Below, one piece after another: positions 62,201 to 64,000 of a stretch of DNA of 64,000 nucleotides. This DNA comes from Sclerotinia nivalis (taxonomy: Eukaryota > Ascomycota > Leotiomycetes > Helotiales > Sclerotiniaceae). Both the position numbers and the translations under genes were made by a program. Location of the stretch: assembly GCA_029531795.1 (NCBI GenBank), contig JAPEIS010000001.1, positions 7,130,001-7,194,000 on the forward strand, given 5' to 3'. Positions within the stretch are counted from its first letter, which is position 1. The number at the start of each line of letters is the position of its first letter. The notes under the pieces are model-generated. The model saw nothing but the letters and a program-made list of their open reading frames with translations, searched no databases and was not told where the DNA came from.

Positions 62201-62336
62201 TTACTCAGGCAATAAAAATGAAAGTCCATGGGAGGAGGATGGTTCAAGGTGGAAGAAAAGAAATACGCCTGGTTCTATGCAAATTGATAGGGGCCGGGGT
62301 GGTCATGTTAATTGGTTAGCTAATCAGTTATGCTAA
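59231..62336 (+). CDS. Large Ser/Pro-rich repeat protein, uncharacterised; one in-frame TAG
   Basis: Proposed exons are 59231-59315, 59399-59662, 59712-60862, 60914-61000 and 61068-62336. All junctions are in phase, about 952 codons. The N-terminal part has ELDHLERQVSDLKF and KIVLKWRLEDIDECNKAI. FYRWEFSEKYPYFLHVSFSS then looks like a small folded domain. The central part carries a ~25-residue tandem repeat (LSSxxxxxQxxTSKxVQHxKxHS) and then a coiled coil (LEHENDNLKIQVLRLEHNQE). The C-terminal third has about five degenerate NxPNxPAAMRR units and a basic end. No known family. TAG at 60302-60304 replaces the Gln of the repeat. Either the gene is broken, or a 90-nt in-frame segment (60215-60304, GT...AG) is spliced out. 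Intron 61001-61067 has a weak GTAGAT donor. With it refused, the frame stops at 61079-61081. Confidence 0.5.
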
Positions 62337-63214
62337 TAAGCAGTTTTAATAACTAGTTAATATATCTACCGTTGGCTTACGCATGTGATTCATAGTATCG
62401 GCAGAAGTACGTTGCAAGATGTAATGGAAGTTTCGGAAGCCTGGATAAATACATGCATACCTACGTATTTTTGACAGTACAACGGCGAAATGGTGTCGGA
62501 AATTGACCTTTACTAATTGTGTTTTCTGGTGAATGCCAGAAAAGAAATTCTATAAAAGAATCCAAACTTTAAACAACGGATTATTTTGTAGTTTAGGTCC
62601 ATCAGTTAGGTTCTAGAAGTTATCGCTACTTAGAGATATTGACCAAGGACCATGAGATGCAAGCTTTCAAGAGGAAATTTGTGTGCAAGGGACTAGAAAT
62701 AGCGCGGCTGAAAAGGTTCGAAACGGAAAAATAATGGCTCGAGGAATATGATTGAGCGTATAGCGCCGGTACGAACGGAATAAGCGAGGACGTGAGATAT
62801 AAGGAGAATGAAGACATGAAAAGACCGATGAAATCACAAGAGGAGCGAGGAAAGAAAATAGAGGGAAGGGAAGGAAGATTGGGAAGTGGGAAGAAGTAGT
62901 GTCGATATTGCTGGATCGTCTGAAATAGGAGGAACGGAGAGCTTGGAGTAAAATTTTGGCATACATGGTTTGGGCCTGACATTTTTTCACGCACATTATT
63001 CTTACAGATTGGAGATACTAATCTTTTGGGTTATTGGTAGATCACGGGGTAGTTTCTTCGATATCCTCGGAGTGGGTATTGTTAGATTTTCACAGGAGGA
63101 TATTGCACCTACAAATGATCTGGGCGAGTTTCTTAGGTACGAAGGCATGTCAATCTTATTACCTACTGGCAATTGTGAGTCGTGACTGATCCATCTTGGC
63201 CATATCAATAACAC
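62337..63214. other. Spacer downstream of the repeat protein
   Basis: The frame 62970-63185 (+), containing FSQEDIAPTNDLGEFLRYEG, is open but has no recognised motif. A purine-rich block lies at 62800-62950. No gene supported. Confidence 0.45.
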
Positions 63215-63330
63215 CTACGGAGACCAAATTTTTGTCACGCTAACCATTGGTATAATTACATTCGCTACATCATTGGGATTCGAAATCAACAATTGTGGAA
63301 CCTTTTCCAGAATCCACATCAAGATATTCT
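63215..63330 (-). pseudogene. Orphan fragment of a GH5 C-terminus
   Basis: On the minus strand the frame LLISNPNDVANVIIPMVS then VTKIWSP and a TAG at 63215-63217 matches the last exon of the intact GH5 gene (DPTDVANVILPMVSG then TKIWSP, 42664-42761) over about 28 codons. No upstream GH5 exon is present here: the DNA beyond it is unrelated and then enters hairpin array C. Several differences are G to A in the coding strand (GTG/GTA, ACG/ACA, AAG/AAA). This is a truncated duplicate without function. Confidence 0.75.
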
Positions 63331-63430
63331 GTGGGTGTTGTGTAGTACGCTGACGAAGTCAAAATTTGCTGCTTTCGAAGTCTTTGAAGCAGGGCTAGGT
63401 AGCTTGGTCGTGACTTTTATATCCTCGTTT

Positions 63431-63462
63431 CGCTTCACTTCACTCACTTCACTCACTTCACT
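63431..63462. repeat. (CACTTCACT)n short tandem repeat
   Basis: Three to four copies of a CACTTCACT-type unit between the GH5 fragment and hairpin array C. Confidence 0.8.
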
Positions 63463-63663
63463 TTGATTCCCTTCCACAATATGAATTCGGTTCATTGGTT
63501 AGAACTAAATAAGGTTTAGCTCACCCATAACAAACGAGGATTCGATAAAATCAAAATATTAATCGATCTTATTTTCAAATTTTACAACCTACAATTCCTC
63601 CATACCATTCTTCTTTTCTTTTTCTAGAATTTTGTATTCTCAGTGCCTTTCATGGGGCTTAAT

Positions 63664-63792
63664 GGACTTACTTGTCCTCTAGGCCTTTCTCTGGGGTTTG
63701 TGCCTTTGTATGGCTCAATGGACTTACTTGTCCTTCAACCTTTTTTGGGGGTTTTACATGCCTTTTCTAGGGTTTCAGGGTTTAGTAACCCT
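63664..63792 (+). repeat. Hairpin array C, same family as arrays A and B
   Basis: Clear hairpins are GGAC-TTACTT-GTCC (63664-63677), the identical unit at 63720-63733, AACC...GGTT (63737-63753) and AGGGTT-TAGT-AACCCT (63777-63792). More worn units lie between them at the same ~20-nt spacing. GGACTTACTTGTCC is the exact reverse complement of units in array A, and the TAGT loop is shared with array B. Like array A read on the minus strand, it ends in an AGGGTT...AACCCT hairpin. A reading frame with FMGL at its entry is reminiscent of the other two loci. Confidence 0.78.
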
Positions 63793-64000
63793 TTTCTTCT
63801 TTTCTCCTTTTTATGTAAATAATCTTTTGTAGGGAGGAAAGAATATAAATTATTCCATAACTATTAAACTCAAGGTCCTGCGGATCCTTATAGGAATTTA
63901 GAATGATAGTGCGGGGTTGTATCTGAGAGCTCATTTTGATTATACAGTACTGGCTCGAAAGCAAAAGGTACTTCGTCAAGGAATGGATGGGAGATGATAT

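Overview
The window looks like nuclear DNA of a filamentous ascomycete, most likely Leotiomycetes of the Botrytis/Sclerotinia type. Reasons are short GT-AG introns (mostly 43-160 bp), AT-rich spacers full of microsatellites, and the gene set: a fused pseudouridine-catabolism enzyme, a 2EXR protein, SWI/SNF Ssr4, Rtg2, a GH5 glycanase and fungal P450s. The taxon is an inference from protein resemblance. No tRNA, rRNA or CRISPR array was seen.

Region 1 (1-37.6 kb) is conventional and well preserved. In order: 3' part of a PsuG-PfkB fusion (+), a PP1-regulator-like DUF1752 protein (-), a 5.3-kb gene-free spacer with microsatellites, a 2EXR protein (-), a cytosolic GH15 enzyme (-), an SLC35C2-type transporter (+), Rtg2 (-), Ssr4 (-), a basic repeat protein (-), a cytochrome P450 (-), an RBM42-type RNA-binding protein (-) and 6-phosphogluconate dehydrogenase (+). 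Their splice junctions close in phase.

Region 2 (37.8-42.5 kb) is the most unusual part. Two divergent, lineage-specific genes with coiled-coil or charged bodies and a C-terminal hydrophobic segment are both interrupted by nonsense or frameshift lesions. The 3' end of each runs into a tandem array of tiny hairpins with a ~20-nt period (37844-38093 and 42212-42465). The two arms of each hairpin change together, so pairing survives although the sequence drifts. The arrays lie in inverted orientation and bound a ~4.6-kb module. A third array lies at 63664-63792.

Region 3 (42.6-47.1 kb) returns to intact genes: a secreted GH5 glycanase and a sphingoid-base kinase.

Region 4 (48-64 kb) is mostly a gene graveyard. 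It holds an APH-family phosphotransferase, a P450, an O-methyltransferase fragment and a second P450 lacking its middle, all with stops or frameshifts. One intact rhodopsin-like seven-helix membrane protein gene sits among them. The P450/OMT/P450 group may be a dead secondary-metabolite cluster (inference). Then come a large Ser/Pro-rich repeat protein with one in-frame TAG, an orphan copy of the GH5 C-terminus and the third hairpin array.
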